Assembly (NCBI GenBank): GCA_963696315.1
Contig: CAVOJU010000013.1
Coordinates: 1 to 64,000 of the forward strand
DNA length: 64,000 nucleotides
Direction: 5' to 3'
Source: CAWKEY01 sp963696315
GTDB taxonomy: Bacteria > Pseudomonadota > Gammaproteobacteria > Methylococcales > Methylomonadaceae
A model generated the notes under the pieces. It had not been told where the DNA came from, made no database searches, and saw nothing but the letters and a program-made list of their open reading frames with translations. Numbering within the stretch: position 1 is the first letter of the stretch; every line of letters begins with the position of its first letter. The position numbers were made by a program, and so were the translations under genes. Below are positions 55,068 to 63,933 of the stretch, piece after piece.

Positions 55068-55913
55068 TTACTGTTTGCTTTGTCGAACAACTACCTCCCA
55101 GCCTTGCAAATCCTGATAAATGCACTCGGCTGAATAGCCAGCCATTAAATTATATGTCGACCGGTTAATCAGGTTACTTTTCGATTGGGCATACAATGCC
55201 GCGCCGACAATGCCTGCCTGGTTTAAAAAGGCGGCTGGTTTTACCGGCGCTTCTACCGTCAGCTGGCCCTTATACTTGTCAAACTTTTTACTGGCACCTC
55301 CGCCTAGAATGATCAGATCTGGCCAAAACAGTTCTTCCATCATGGTAAGGTAGGTGTTGAAACGATTGCCCCAGCGTTTCCAGCTCAGGTCTTCCGTTTT
55401 TCGAACGGCATCCGAGGCATAATGCTCTGCTTTTTTTCCATTGGGCAAATACAAGTGACCTAATTCAGTATTGGGCAGTAATTTTCCATCACTGAAAAAC
55501 ACCGTACCCAGTCCCGTGCCAATGGTTATGAGCAGCACCACGCCGGATTGACCTGCGCCCTCGCCAAAATGCATTTCTGCCATACCTGCCGCATCGGCAT
55601 CATTCAGGTTATAACAGGGGCATTTTGTGGCTTCTGAAAACAACTTGTCGATATGCGTGCCAACAAACGCTTGCGAGATATTAGCCGCAGTTCGGGCGAT
55701 TCCGTGTTGAATGGCCGCCGGGAAACCACAGCCCACCGGTCCGCTCCAATTAAAATGGCCGACAAGTTGTGCAAGGACTGCTGCAATGGCCTCTGGCGTT
55801 GCGGGTTGTGGCGTCGCAATCCGGTGGCGCTCGGTGAGCAACTCGCCCGTTACCGTGTCAACAATAGCACCTTTAATGCCTGAACCACCGATATCCACGC
55901 CGAGAATCTGCAT
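55068..55913 (-). CDS. ppgK: Polyphosphate glucokinase PpgK-like (ROK family)
   Basis: Phosphorylates glucose with polyphosphate (and often ATP). The phosphate loop is GVDIGGSGIKGAIVD (residues 4-18); LNDADAAGMAEMHFGEGAG holds the catalytic Asp, and ITIGTGLGTVFFSDGKLLPN is the second phosphate loop. The HL(Y)LPNGKKAEHYASD segment resembles the polyphosphate-binding region of PpgK rather than other ROK kinases. 281 residues. Confidence 0.85.
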   Translation of the reverse strand: MQILGVDIGGSGIKGAIVDTVTGELLTERHRIATPQPATPEAIAAVLAQLVGHFNWSGPVGCGFPAAIQHGIARTAANISQAFVGTHIDKLFSEATKCPCYNLNDADAAGMAEMHFGEGAGQSGVVLLITIGTGLGTVFFSDGKLLPNTELGHLYLPNGKKAEHYASDAVRKTEDLSWKRWGNRFNTYLTMMEELFWPDLIILGGGASKKFDKYKGQLTVEAPVKPAAFLNQAGIVGAALYAQSKSNLINRSTYNLMAGYSAECIYQDLQGWEVVVRQSKQ

Positions 55914-56163
55914 AAAATGTCCTGAAAATTTATGTTAGGGAGTGTGCATTGTAGGCCAAGTCGCTGCAGATATGCTACATGCCTCCAGTCAATAGAGGCA
56001 CCGGTAGTTGCACATCATTTCTATGCAATAAAATCAAGGGGCAACAACCACAAACGCCCTGACTACAGCGTCGCGCCTTCCGCCGGCTTCGATTTTAGCA
56101 GCTGTTGTAACGCGTGCGCGCCTTGTTTCGGGACCCTCCGCTGCAAATGTACAATTTAGGTGC
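55914..56163. other. Gap between ppgK and tRNA-Val
   Basis: No gene or repeat recognised in the part before the tRNA promoter. Confidence 0.5.
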
Positions 56164-56191
56164 TTGCATAACCAAAATCTGTTGGTATAAT
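56164..56191 (+). promoter_or_regulatory. Probable promoter of tRNA-Val
   Basis: TATAAT at 56186-56191 with a weak TTGCAT at 56164-56169 and a 16-bp spacer. The transcript would start about 20 bp before the tRNA. Confidence 0.6.
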
Positions 56192-56218
56192 TGCCAGCTC
56201 TGAAGTTATACAGACTTC

Positions 56219-56295
56219 AGGCGCGTAGCTCAGTTGGTTAGAGCACCACCTTGACATGGTGGGGGTCGTTGGTTCGAGTCCAATCGCGCCTACCA
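56219..56295 (+). tRNA. tRNA-Val (anticodon GAC), CCA encoded
   Basis: Acceptor AGGCGCG pairs with CGCGCCT; D arm GCTC…GAGC; anticodon stem CCACC/GGTGG encloses TTGACAT; T arm contains GGTTCGAGTCC. CCA is encoded at 56293-56295. It precedes thrS. Confidence 0.96.
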
Positions 56296-56305
56296 GATTG
56301 ATTAT

Positions 56306-56333
56306 AAAGCACCGTTAACCGGTGCTTTTTTTA
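56306..56333 (+). terminator. Intrinsic terminator after tRNA-Val
   Basis: GCACCG-TTAAC-CGGTGC (56309-56325), extended by AAA/TTT, is followed by a run of T. It would end the tRNA transcript, with thrS transcribed by read-through or from its own weak promoter. Confidence 0.8.
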
Positions 56334-56360
56334 TTGTACTAACTAAACAGTTGACGAAAA

Positions 56361-58268
56361 ATGCCGGTAATTACCCTTCCTGATGGCTCTCAGCGCGAGT
56401 ATGAACAAGCTGTTACAGTGATGGATGTTGCTCAATCTATTGGCTCCGGATTGGCCAAGGCAACATTGGCGGGCAAGGTTAATGGCAAGCTGGTTGATGC
56501 CGGAACGATAATTGCGCAGGATGCGAGCCTGCAAATCATTACCGCCAAGGATGAAGAAGGCGTTGACGTCATTCGTCATTCAACGGCGCATCTGTTGGCT
56601 CAAGCCGTCAAACAATTATTTCCTTCGGCACAAGTCACCATCGGACCGGTTATCGAAAACGGCTTTTATTACGACTTTGCCTACGAAAGACCTTTTACCC
56701 CGGAAGATTTGGCTGCTATCGAAAAGAAAATGCAGCAACTGGCCGATGAAGATTATGCGATCAAGCGTTCGCTATTATCCAGAGATGCGGCGGTAAAATT
56801 CTTCAGGGATCAGGGCGAAGCCTATAAGGCCGAGATCATCGAATCGATTCCTGCAAATGAGGACTTGTCTTTATACGAGCAAGGCGGATTTACCGATTTG
56901 TGCCGCGGCCCGCATGTGCCAAGCACGGGTAAATTAAAGGCCTTCAAGCTCATGAAGATTGCCGGCGCTTACTGGCGGGGCAACTCTGATAATGAAATGT
57001 TGCAGCGCATTTATGGCACGGCCTGGGGCGATAAAAAAGATTTACAAGCCTATCTGCATCGGCTGGAAGAAGCGGAAAAGCGCGACCACCGCAAGCTGGC
57101 GAAAACATTGGATTTGTTTCATTCTCAGGAAGAGGCGCCCGGCATGGTGTTCTGGCATGAAAAAGGCTGGACTATCTATCAACAGGTTGAGCAATACATT
57201 CGCGAGAAACTGCGTGTGAATGGCTATGGCGAAGTCAAAACGCCGCAGGTTGTGGATCGTTCCCTATGGGAGAGATCGGGTCACTGGGACAAGTTCGGCG
57301 ACATGATTTTCACCACGCATTCGGAAAATCGCGACTACGCCATCAAGCCCATGAACTGTCCATGCCATATCCAGGTGTACAATCAGGGCATGAAGAGCTA
57401 TCGCGACTTGCCGATACGCTTGGCCGAGTTTGGCTCCTGTCACCGCAACGAGCCTTCAGGCACCTTGCATGGCTTGATGCGGGTGCGCAATTTCGTGCAG
57501 GATGATGCGCATATCTTCTGTACAGAAGCACAAATCCAGGATGAAGTATCGGTCTTTATCGATCTGCTGTTTGAGGTGTATAAAGACTTCGGTTTTGAAG
57601 AAATTATTATTAAATTGTCAACACGCCCGGAAAATCGTGTCGGTGATGATGCCGTTTGGGACAAGGCAGAAAACGCCCTTGAACTGGCGCTTAATACCAA
57701 GGCTTTAAAGTGGGATTTGCAGCCTGGCGAAGGTGCATTTTACGGACCTAAAATTGAATTCTCGTTAAAGGATTGCATTGGCCGGGTCTGGCAATGCGGC
57801 ACGATACAGGTGGATTTTTCCATGCCGGGCCGCTTGAATGCTAGCTACATAGCCGAAGATGGCTCCAAGCAAGTGCCGGTAATGTTGCACCGGGCAATAC
57901 TCGGTTCGTTAGAACGCTTTATCGGCATATTGATCGAGCAGCATGCTGGCACTTTCCCGTTGTGGCTGTCTCCCGTGCAGGTTATGGTGCTGAATATCGC
58001 TGACCGCCATGCCGACTATGCCTCTCAAATCATGCGAGTCCTTGAAAAACAAGGCGTCCGAGTAAAATTAGACTTGAGAAATGAAAAGATCGGGTTTAAA
58101 ATCCGCGAGCATTCGATGCAGCGTGTGCCCTATCTGGTTATTGTCGGCGACAAAGAATTAGAAGATCAGACAATCACCGTGCGCACGCAGAAAGGTGAAG
58201 ATTTGGGCAGTCTGTCAATCGGTACCTTTACCGAACGGTTAAAACAAGAGATTGCAGACAGAAAATAA
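56361..58268 (+). CDS. thrS: Threonyl-tRNA synthetase
   Basis: Charges tRNA-Thr. 635 residues. The TGS domain (1-~62, MPVITLPDGSQREYEQAV) is followed by the editing domain with HSTAHLLAQAVKQLFPSA (zinc-like His pair) and the catalytic core: MNCPCHIQVYNQGMKSYRDL, FGSCHRNEPSGTLHGLMRVR and GAFYGPKIEFSLKDCIGR. The anticodon-binding domain ends the protein (VLKIADRH-type region VLNIADRHADYASQ). The start ATG lies 27 bp after the tRNA terminator. Confidence 0.97.
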   Translation: MPVITLPDGSQREYEQAVTVMDVAQSIGSGLAKATLAGKVNGKLVDAGTIIAQDASLQIITAKDEEGVDVIRHSTAHLLAQAVKQLFPSAQVTIGPVIENGFYYDFAYERPFTPEDLAAIEKKMQQLADEDYAIKRSLLSRDAAVKFFRDQGEAYKAEIIESIPANEDLSLYEQGGFTDLCRGPHVPSTGKLKAFKLMKIAGAYWRGNSDNEMLQRIYGTAWGDKKDLQAYLHRLEEAEKRDHRKLAKTLDLFHSQEEAPGMVFWHEKGWTIYQQVEQYIREKLRVNGYGEVKTPQVVDRSLWERSGHWDKFGDMIFTTHSENRDYAIKPMNCPCHIQVYNQGMKSYRDLPIRLAEFGSCHRNEPSGTLHGLMRVRNFVQDDAHIFCTEAQIQDEVSVFIDLLFEVYKDFGFEEIIIKLSTRPENRVGDDAVWDKAENALELALNTKALKWDLQPGEGAFYGPKIEFSLKDCIGRVWQCGTIQVDFSMPGRLNASYIAEDGSKQVPVMLHRAILGSLERFIGILIEQHAGTFPLWLSPVQVMVLNIADRHADYASQIMRVLEKQGVRVKLDLRNEKIGFKIREHSMQRVPYLVIVGDKELEDQTITVRTQKGEDLGSLSIGTFTERLKQEIADRK

Positions 58269-58291
58269 TAATGAACTTGGAGGATTAGGAT

Positions 58292-58816
58292 ATCGCTGCT
58301 AAAAAAGATGAAACCCGCCTGAACGATGCCATTACGGCAAGACGAGTAAGGGTAACGGGTGCAGATGGCGAAGCATTAGGCATTATCTCGCTGGACGAAG
58401 CGAAACAATTGGCTTATGCGGCAGACTTGGATTTAGTGGAAATATCGCCAAACGCGGATCCTCCGGTTTGCAAGATAATGAACTATGGCAAATACCAGTT
58501 TGAGCAAAACAAAAAACTGGCCATTGCCAAGAAAAAACAAAAACAGATTCAGGTCAAAGAAATCAAATTCAGACCGGGCACTGACGAGGGCGATTATCAG
58601 GTTAAACTGAAAAGCCTAATCAAATTCCTCAACGATGGCGATAAAACCAAAATTACCCTACGCTACCGGGGCCGGGAAATGGCGCATCGGGAAATAGGTG
58701 TCGATCTGCTCAAGCGCATCGAACAGGATTTGGAAGACATAGCGACCGTAGAACAGTTTCCAAAGATGGAAGGCCGTCAAATGGTGATGGTGATGGCGCC
58801 GAAGAAGAAAAAATAA
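58292..58816 (+). CDS. infC: Translation initiation factor IF-3 with an AUC start codon
   Basis: IF-3 prevents 50S joining and proofreads the start codon. The only start compatible with the family N-terminus (IAAKKDETRLNDAITARRVR) is ATC at 58292-58294: an in-frame TAG lies at 58286-58288, and GGAGG at 58279-58283 is a Shine-Dalgarno at the right distance. An internal ATG at 58409 would cut off the N-terminal domain. AUU/AUC starts let IF-3 repress its own translation in known bacteria. 174 residues; C-terminal motif VKEIKFRPGTDEGDYQVK. Confidence 0.9.
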   Translation: MAAKKDETRLNDAITARRVRVTGADGEALGIISLDEAKQLAYAADLDLVEISPNADPPVCKIMNYGKYQFEQNKKLAIAKKKQKQIQVKEIKFRPGTDEGDYQVKLKSLIKFLNDGDKTKITLRYRGREMAHREIGVDLLKRIEQDLEDIATVEQFPKMEGRQMVMVMAPKKKK

Positions 58817-59016
58817 GCTTATTTTTTTTCTTCATCTCCCCGCCCCGGTGCAGGAAGCAGTCCGTAGAAACACAATGTTGTGTGTTTGTACAACCGGCAG
58901 CTCCGGATGGGCTGTTAAGGGTATCTTTAGGATGCCGGTAATTCTTCAGGGCCTTGCATTTTGCCTTGCTGGGTTACAACTCAGGGATTTACATTTAAAT
59001 TAATTGGAGCAAACAA
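58817..59016 (+). other. infC-rpmI leader, possible L20 operator
   Basis: 200 bp without a gene. It has several inverted repeats (for example ACACAATGTTGTGT near 58870) and ends with GGAGCAAAC before rpmI. In other gammaproteobacteria L20 represses its operon by binding a folded mRNA in this interval; I infer the same here but did not verify the structure. Confidence 0.35.
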
Positions 59017-59217
59017 ATGCCAAAAATAAAAACTAACCGTGGTGCTGCCAAGCGTTTTAGACGCACTGGCAACGGCGGTTTCAAATGTGGCCAATCACAC
59101 AAACGCCATATTTTGACCAAGAAATCCACCAAAAGAAAAAGACAGTTACGTTCACCTGCGTCTGTTCATCCATCCGACGTGCGCATGGTTGCACGCATGA
59201 TGCCTTATAGTGGTTAG
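59017..59217 (+). CDS. rpmI: Ribosomal protein bL35
   Basis: 66-residue basic protein of the 50S subunit: MPKIKTNRGAAKRFRRTGNG start and HILTKKSTKRKRQLRSP middle are diagnostic. The Shine-Dalgarno is TTGGAG. rplT follows after 11 bp. Confidence 0.97.
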   Translation: MPKIKTNRGAAKRFRRTGNGGFKCGQSHKRHILTKKSTKRKRQLRSPASVHPSDVRMVARMMPYSG

Positions 59218-59228
59218 GGAGAACAGCA

Positions 59229-59591
59229 ATGCCTAGAGTAAAACGTGGCGTAACAGCCAGAGCACGACACAAGAAAATTTTAAAGCAAGCCAAAGGCTAT
59301 TACGGTGCCCGTAGTCGCGTTTATCGCGTTGCCAAACAGGCCGTTATAAAAGCCGGTCAGTATGCCTACCGCGACCGCAAGCAGAAAAAACGTCAGTTCC
59401 GCGCCTTATGGATTGTCCGTATTAACGCGGCCGCCAGATTATGCGGCATGTCCTACAGTCGCTTTATTAACGGTTTAACCAAAGCGAATGTGGCAATAGA
59501 CCGTAAGGTGCTAGCCGATCTCGCTGTGCGCGATCTGGACGCCTTTGCGGAAATAGCAAAAATTGCTAAAGCTAATCAAAGCCAACCTTAG
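59229..59591 (+). CDS. rplT: Ribosomal protein bL20
   Basis: 120-residue 50S assembly protein: RVKRGVTARARHKKILKQAK and GYYGARSRVYRVAKQAVIKA are the invariant N-terminal helix. Followed by a GC hairpin and then pheS. Confidence 0.97.
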   Translation: MPRVKRGVTARARHKKILKQAKGYYGARSRVYRVAKQAVIKAGQYAYRDRKQKKRQFRALWIVRINAAARLCGMSYSRFINGLTKANVAIDRKVLADLAVRDLDAFAEIAKIAKANQSQP

Positions 59592-59628
59592 GAAGGACGC
59601 GGTTTCATTTAGTTGAAATCCGATTATT

Positions 59629-59654
59629 CCCCCCTCTCCGTTTGCGGGAGGGGC
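59629..59654. terminator. GC-rich hairpin between rplT and pheS
   Basis: CCCCTCTCCG-TTTG-CGGGAGGGG can form a strong stem, followed by GCGGGGTAAAGG without a long T-run. It may be a terminator, an attenuator or a repeat; no pheST leader peptide is apparent. Confidence 0.4.
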
Positions 59655-59731
59655 GGGGTAAAGGTTTAACCTTTTCCTCATTAAGAATCCTTTCTGGATC
59701 TTTTCCTACCTCTTAACAAGCGAGCTGAGCA

Positions 59732-60751
59732 GTGTCGGCTACCCTAGAAGAAATTCTCGCACAGGCATTACAACAGCTTCGCGAGGCACAAGATCTTAAC
59801 CAACTCGATCTGGTTCGTGTTCAATATCTCGGTAAAAAAGGTGTATTTACCTTGCAGATGAAAGAGCTCGGCGCACTTGATCCCGAACAGCGCCGTGCCG
59901 TTGGACAAGTCATTAACCAGGCCAAGGATCAATTCCAGGAACAACTAGACGCTCAAAAAGCTGCTCTTGAGCTATCGGCTTTGGAAGCAAGATTGGCGGG
60001 CGAGCGTGTTGACGTAACTTTGCCGGGCAGAGGACAATCGGTTGCAGGCCTGCATCCGGTGACGACTACGTTGAGAAGAATCACCAAGATTTTTGCCAGC
60101 GTCGGCTTTAAAGTGGTTGAAGGTCCCGAAATCGAAGATGATTATCATAACTTCGGCGCGCTTAATATACCTGAGCATCACCCTGCACGGGCGATGCATG
60201 ATACTTTTTATTTTGATGCCCATACCGTACTGAGAACCCACACTTCACCCGTGCAAATCAGAGTCATGGAATCTGAACAGCCGCCGTTGAAGGTTATTGC
60301 TCCTGGACGCGTGTACCGCTGCGATTCGGATATCACGCATACCCCCATGTTCCATCAGGTGGAAGGCTTTCTGGTCGATACCGATGTCAGCTTTGCCGAC
60401 TTGAAAGGTGTTGTTTACCAATTCCTGCGCGCATTTTTCGAAAAAGACATACAAGTGCGTTTTAGACCTTCTTATTTTCCCTTTACCGAGCCTTCGGCGG
60501 AGGTCGATATTGAATGCGTGATGTGCAGCGGCGAAGGCTGCCGTGTGTGCAGCCAAACCGGCTGGCTTGAAGTCATGGGCTGCGGCATGATTCATCCTGA
60601 AGTTTTTAAAGCGGCCAATATCAATAGCGAGGATTACAGCGGTTTTGCATTTGGTATGGGCGTGGAGAGGCTGGCAATGTTGCGTTACGGGATCAACGAT
60701 TTGAGATTGTTTTTTGAAAATGATCTGAAATTTTTAGAACAGTTTAATTAA
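59732..60751 (+). CDS. pheS: Phenylalanyl-tRNA synthetase alpha chain
   Basis: Catalytic subunit of the (alpha-beta)2 enzyme. The start is GTG at 59732 with GAGCTGAG just upstream. Motifs: FRPSYFPFTEPSAEVDIECV, GCGMIHPEVF and FAFGMGVERLAMLRYGINDL. The N-terminal coiled coil binds tRNA. 339 residues. pheT follows after 68 bp. Confidence 0.97.
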   Translation: MSATLEEILAQALQQLREAQDLNQLDLVRVQYLGKKGVFTLQMKELGALDPEQRRAVGQVINQAKDQFQEQLDAQKAALELSALEARLAGERVDVTLPGRGQSVAGLHPVTTTLRRITKIFASVGFKVVEGPEIEDDYHNFGALNIPEHHPARAMHDTFYFDAHTVLRTHTSPVQIRVMESEQPPLKVIAPGRVYRCDSDITHTPMFHQVEGFLVDTDVSFADLKGVVYQFLRAFFEKDIQVRFRPSYFPFTEPSAEVDIECVMCSGEGCRVCSQTGWLEVMGCGMIHPEVFKAANINSEDYSGFAFGMGVERLAMLRYGINDLRLFFENDLKFLEQFN

Positions 60752-60819
60752 ACAGGTGCCGCGCCTGCTCCCGGCAGACCTGCGGCATACACTCCATCCC
60801 TAGAGATAAACTTTGAGTC

Positions 60820-63195
60820 ATGCAAATTAGTGAAGCCTGGTTAAGAAGCTATGTCGATCCGGCCATAAGCACCGCGGAGCTTGTCGCACAGCTGACCATG
60901 GCCGGTCTTGAAGTCGATTCAGTGCAACCGGCAGCGGCCCAATTCAGTGGCGTCGTAGTTGGCGAGGTGTTAACGATGGAACAGCACCCGGATGCCGATC
61001 GTTTACGAGTGTGCCAGGTGAATGCCGGGGCAGCAGAGCCTTTACAGATAGTCTGCGGGGCCAGTAATGTGCGCATTGGCTTGAAAATTCCCGCGGCGCT
61101 AATCGGTGCTGTTCTGCCCGGCGATTTTAAGATAAAAAAATCAAAACTGCGCGGCGTCGAGTCTTATGGCATGTTATGTTCTGAAAAGGAACTGGGTCTT
61201 GCGGCCGATGCCAACGGGTTAATGGAATTGGCGGCCGATGCCCCTGTCGGTGCCGATATACGCGAGTATTTGTCGCTCAATGATGCCATCATCGAGGTGG
61301 ATCTGACCCCTAATCGGGCTGATTGCCTGAGCGTTGAAGGCATAGCGCGTGAAGTGGCGGTTTTAAACCGGATGGATTGGACGGCTACGCCAGTTGAGAA
61401 AGCGGTAGTCAGCCATCAGGATACGGTTAAGGTCCACGTAACAGCCACGGAGGCCTGCCCTCGTTATCTGGGACGCTTGATTAAGAACGTAAACCCCAAG
61501 GCGGAAACGCCGCTTTGGATGCAGGAGCGTTTGCGGCGTTCCGGTTTGAGAAGCCTGGGGCCTCTGGTCGATGTCACCAATTATGTGTTGATCGAACTGG
61601 GCCAACCCTTACATGCGTTTGATGCCGATAAATTAGACGGCAGCATCCATGTGCGCCTGGCTAAATCCGATGAGTCACTGACCTTGTTAAACGGCCAAAC
61701 CATTAAACTGGATCCGGAAGCGCTGGTTATTGCCGATGACAAGAAGGCTCTGGCACTTGCCGGTGTCATGGGTGGCAATGAAACTGCGGTTAGTGACTTG
61801 ACGCGCAATATTTTTCTGGAATGTGCGTTTTTTACCCCGCAAAGCATTGCCGGCAAAGCTCGCCGATTTGGATTGCATACCGATTCTTCGCACCGCTTTG
61901 AGCGGGGTGTTGACCATACATTGCAAGCGCGCGCAATAGAGCGTGCTACCCAGCTGCTTGTTGCCATTGCCGGCGGCAGTGTTGGCCCAGTTTGCGAAGT
62001 AAAATCGGAAGCAGCACTGCCTCAGCGTCCTGCCGTGTTGCTCAGGAAGCAGCGCATAGAAAAAATGCTGGGCATTGTTCTGGCAGATGCAGAAATTCTG
62101 TCGATTTTTCAACGTTTGGGCTTGTCTGTAAAAACTGAAGCCGAAGGCTGGCTGATTACACCGCCGGGCTTTCGTTTTGATATCGCCATTGAAGCAGATT
62201 TGATTGAAGAAATAGCCCGCATCTATGGCTATAACAATATACCGAACAATAGTTTACTGATGCGTTCGGAATTGGGCCAAGCAACCGAAGCCGTCCTGGA
62301 AATCGACAGAATTAAAGATCTGTTGGTAGACAGGGGCTATCAGGAAGCCATTACCTATAGTTTTGTGGATGCCGACATTCAAAAAGCGATCGCACCCGAC
62401 GATGCTGCCATCAGTTTACAAAACCCGATTTCGTCGGAATTGTCAGTAATGCGCACGACTTTATGGTGCGGATTGTTGAAAGCCGCGCTATACAATACCA
62501 ACCGCCAGCACAACAGAGTGCGCTTTTTTGAAACCGGATTGCGCTTTGTTAATAAAGGCGGAGCCATGCATCAGCAAAAGATGCTGTCCGGCCTGGTGTC
62601 GGGTAGCGCATATGCTGAACAATGGGCCGAGCCAGCCCGGAAAGTTGATTTTTTTGACATCAAAGCAGATGTGGAGGCTATGTTTGCATTGACCGGCGCG
62701 CCTGTCCAATTTGCTGCCGGCAAGCAAGTCGCATTGCATCCTGGACAAACCGCTGAAATATTAACGGCTCAAAATGAGCATATAGGCTGGCTGGGCATGC
62801 TCCATCCAAACCTGGAAAAACAGCTCGGTTTTGATAGTCAGGTTTTTCTGTTTGAACTGGATCAGGATTTATTACTGGACAAGCAGATTCCGGTATTTAA
62901 GCCCCTATCCAAATATCCATCGGTTCGACGTGATATAGCCCTGATTGTTAAGGACGCTGTAACAGCTGATCAGATAATCAGCTGCATCAAACAATGCGGC
63001 GAACAAAGCTTGCAAGATGTCGCCATCTTTGACATCTATCGTGGAAAAGGCGTTGAAGAAGGCTGCAAAAGCGTGGCTTTAAGCTTGATCTTGCAGGATT
63101 ATGCACAAACGCTAAAAGATTCTGAAATAGATGCTATATTTAACCGCGTTTTAGAAGCATTAATGAATAAACTAAATGCAAAGTTGAGGGATTGA
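60820..63195 (+). CDS. pheT: Phenylalanyl-tRNA synthetase beta chain
   Basis: Large subunit, 791 residues. N-terminal tRNA-binding OB domain (VVVGEVLTMEQHPDADRLRV), B3/4 editing domain (FECAFFTPQSIAGKARRFGL-type, HTDSSHRFERGVDH), B5 DNA-binding-like domain, and the C-terminal FDX-ACB domain (YPSVRRDIALIVKDAV, IYRGKGVEEGCKSVALSL). ihfA follows after 4 bp, so the genes are cotranscribed. Confidence 0.97.
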   Translation: MQISEAWLRSYVDPAISTAELVAQLTMAGLEVDSVQPAAAQFSGVVVGEVLTMEQHPDADRLRVCQVNAGAAEPLQIVCGASNVRIGLKIPAALIGAVLPGDFKIKKSKLRGVESYGMLCSEKELGLAADANGLMELAADAPVGADIREYLSLNDAIIEVDLTPNRADCLSVEGIAREVAVLNRMDWTATPVEKAVVSHQDTVKVHVTATEACPRYLGRLIKNVNPKAETPLWMQERLRRSGLRSLGPLVDVTNYVLIELGQPLHAFDADKLDGSIHVRLAKSDESLTLLNGQTIKLDPEALVIADDKKALALAGVMGGNETAVSDLTRNIFLECAFFTPQSIAGKARRFGLHTDSSHRFERGVDHTLQARAIERATQLLVAIAGGSVGPVCEVKSEAALPQRPAVLLRKQRIEKMLGIVLADAEILSIFQRLGLSVKTEAEGWLITPPGFRFDIAIEADLIEEIARIYGYNNIPNNSLLMRSELGQATEAVLEIDRIKDLLVDRGYQEAITYSFVDADIQKAIAPDDAAISLQNPISSELSVMRTTLWCGLLKAALYNTNRQHNRVRFFETGLRFVNKGGAMHQQKMLSGLVSGSAYAEQWAEPARKVDFFDIKADVEAMFALTGAPVQFAAGKQVALHPGQTAEILTAQNEHIGWLGMLHPNLEKQLGFDSQVFLFELDQDLLLDKQIPVFKPLSKYPSVRRDIALIVKDAVTADQIISCIKQCGEQSLQDVAIFDIYRGKGVEEGCKSVALSLILQDYAQTLKDSEIDAIFNRVLEALMNKLNAKLRD

Positions 63196-63199
63196 TTTA

Positions 63200-63496
63200 A
63201 TGGCATTAACAAAAGCAGATTTTGCTGAAAGATTGTTCGATGAGCTCGGCTTAAACAAGCGCGAAGCGAAAGAAATGGTCGAGTTATTTTTTGAGGAAAT
63301 TAAGGGATCTTTGGAACATGGCGAGCAGGTAAAAATTTCAGGTTTTGGTAAATTTGAACTCCGCGACAAAAGCAGTCGTCCCGGCAGAAACCCAAAAACA
63401 GGCGAAGAAATACCTATAACAGCTCGGCGTGTGGTAACATTCAGATCAGGTCAGAAACTTAAAGCCCGAGTAGAAGCATATGCTGGAGCCGAGTAA
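63200..63496 (+). CDS. ihfA: Integration host factor alpha subunit
   Basis: DNA-bending protein. MALTKADFAERLFDELGLNK is the family N-terminus, and GFGKFELRDKSSRPGRNPKTGE holds the beta-arm with the intercalating Pro. 98 residues. The pheST-ihfA order is standard. Its end overlaps the MerR-like gene by 17 bp. Confidence 0.97.
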   Translation: MALTKADFAERLFDELGLNKREAKEMVELFFEEIKGSLEHGEQVKISGFGKFELRDKSSRPGRNPKTGEEIPITARRVVTFRSGQKLKARVEAYAGAE

Positions 63497-63833
63497 TAAT
63501 AATGAACTGCCGGCCATACCGGCAAAACGCTATTTCACCATAGGTGAAGTGAGTGAACTCTGTGGTGTAAAGCCGCATGTGCTGCGTTATTGGGAGCAAG
63601 AATTTACCGAACTCAGCCCGGTAAAAAGGCGAGGCAATCGCCGTTATTATCAGCGACAGGATGTCTTGATGATTCGACAAATAAGGTCGTTGTTGTATGA
63701 ACAAGGTTATACAATAGGTGGCGCCAGAGCCCATTTGGACAGTGATGGCGCAAGAGAAGACACCACCCGCACCAAACAATTGATTCACCAGATGCTGGGT
63801 GAACTTGAAGATATTTTAGAATTACTCAAATAG
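63480..63833 (+). CDS. MerR-family transcriptional regulator (DUF/CueR-like N-terminus)
   Basis: 117 residues: helix-turn-helix YFTIGEVSELCGVKPHVLRYWEQEF, then RGNRRYYQRQDVLMIRQIR and a short C-terminal helix. No metal-binding cysteines are visible, so it is the small MerR protein usually found after ihfA, whose target is unknown. ATG at 63480 lies within ihfA, in another frame. Confidence 0.9.
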   Translation: MLEPSNNNELPAIPAKRYFTIGEVSELCGVKPHVLRYWEQEFTELSPVKRRGNRRYYQRQDVLMIRQIRSLLYEQGYTIGGARAHLDSDGAREDTTRTKQLIHQMLGELEDILELLK

Positions 63834-63933
63834 ACCCTTATCTTTTCTGGGGCAAATGTTGTACAATTTGCTCCAGCATTTTCACGAATTGTGCTCATAA
63901 TTCGTTCAAATACAAAATCTTTTTTCAATATGT

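Noticed and set aside
58409..58816. ATG at 58409 as the infC start
   Set aside because: It would delete the conserved N-terminal domain, while ATC 58292 has a Shine-Dalgarno and keeps it.
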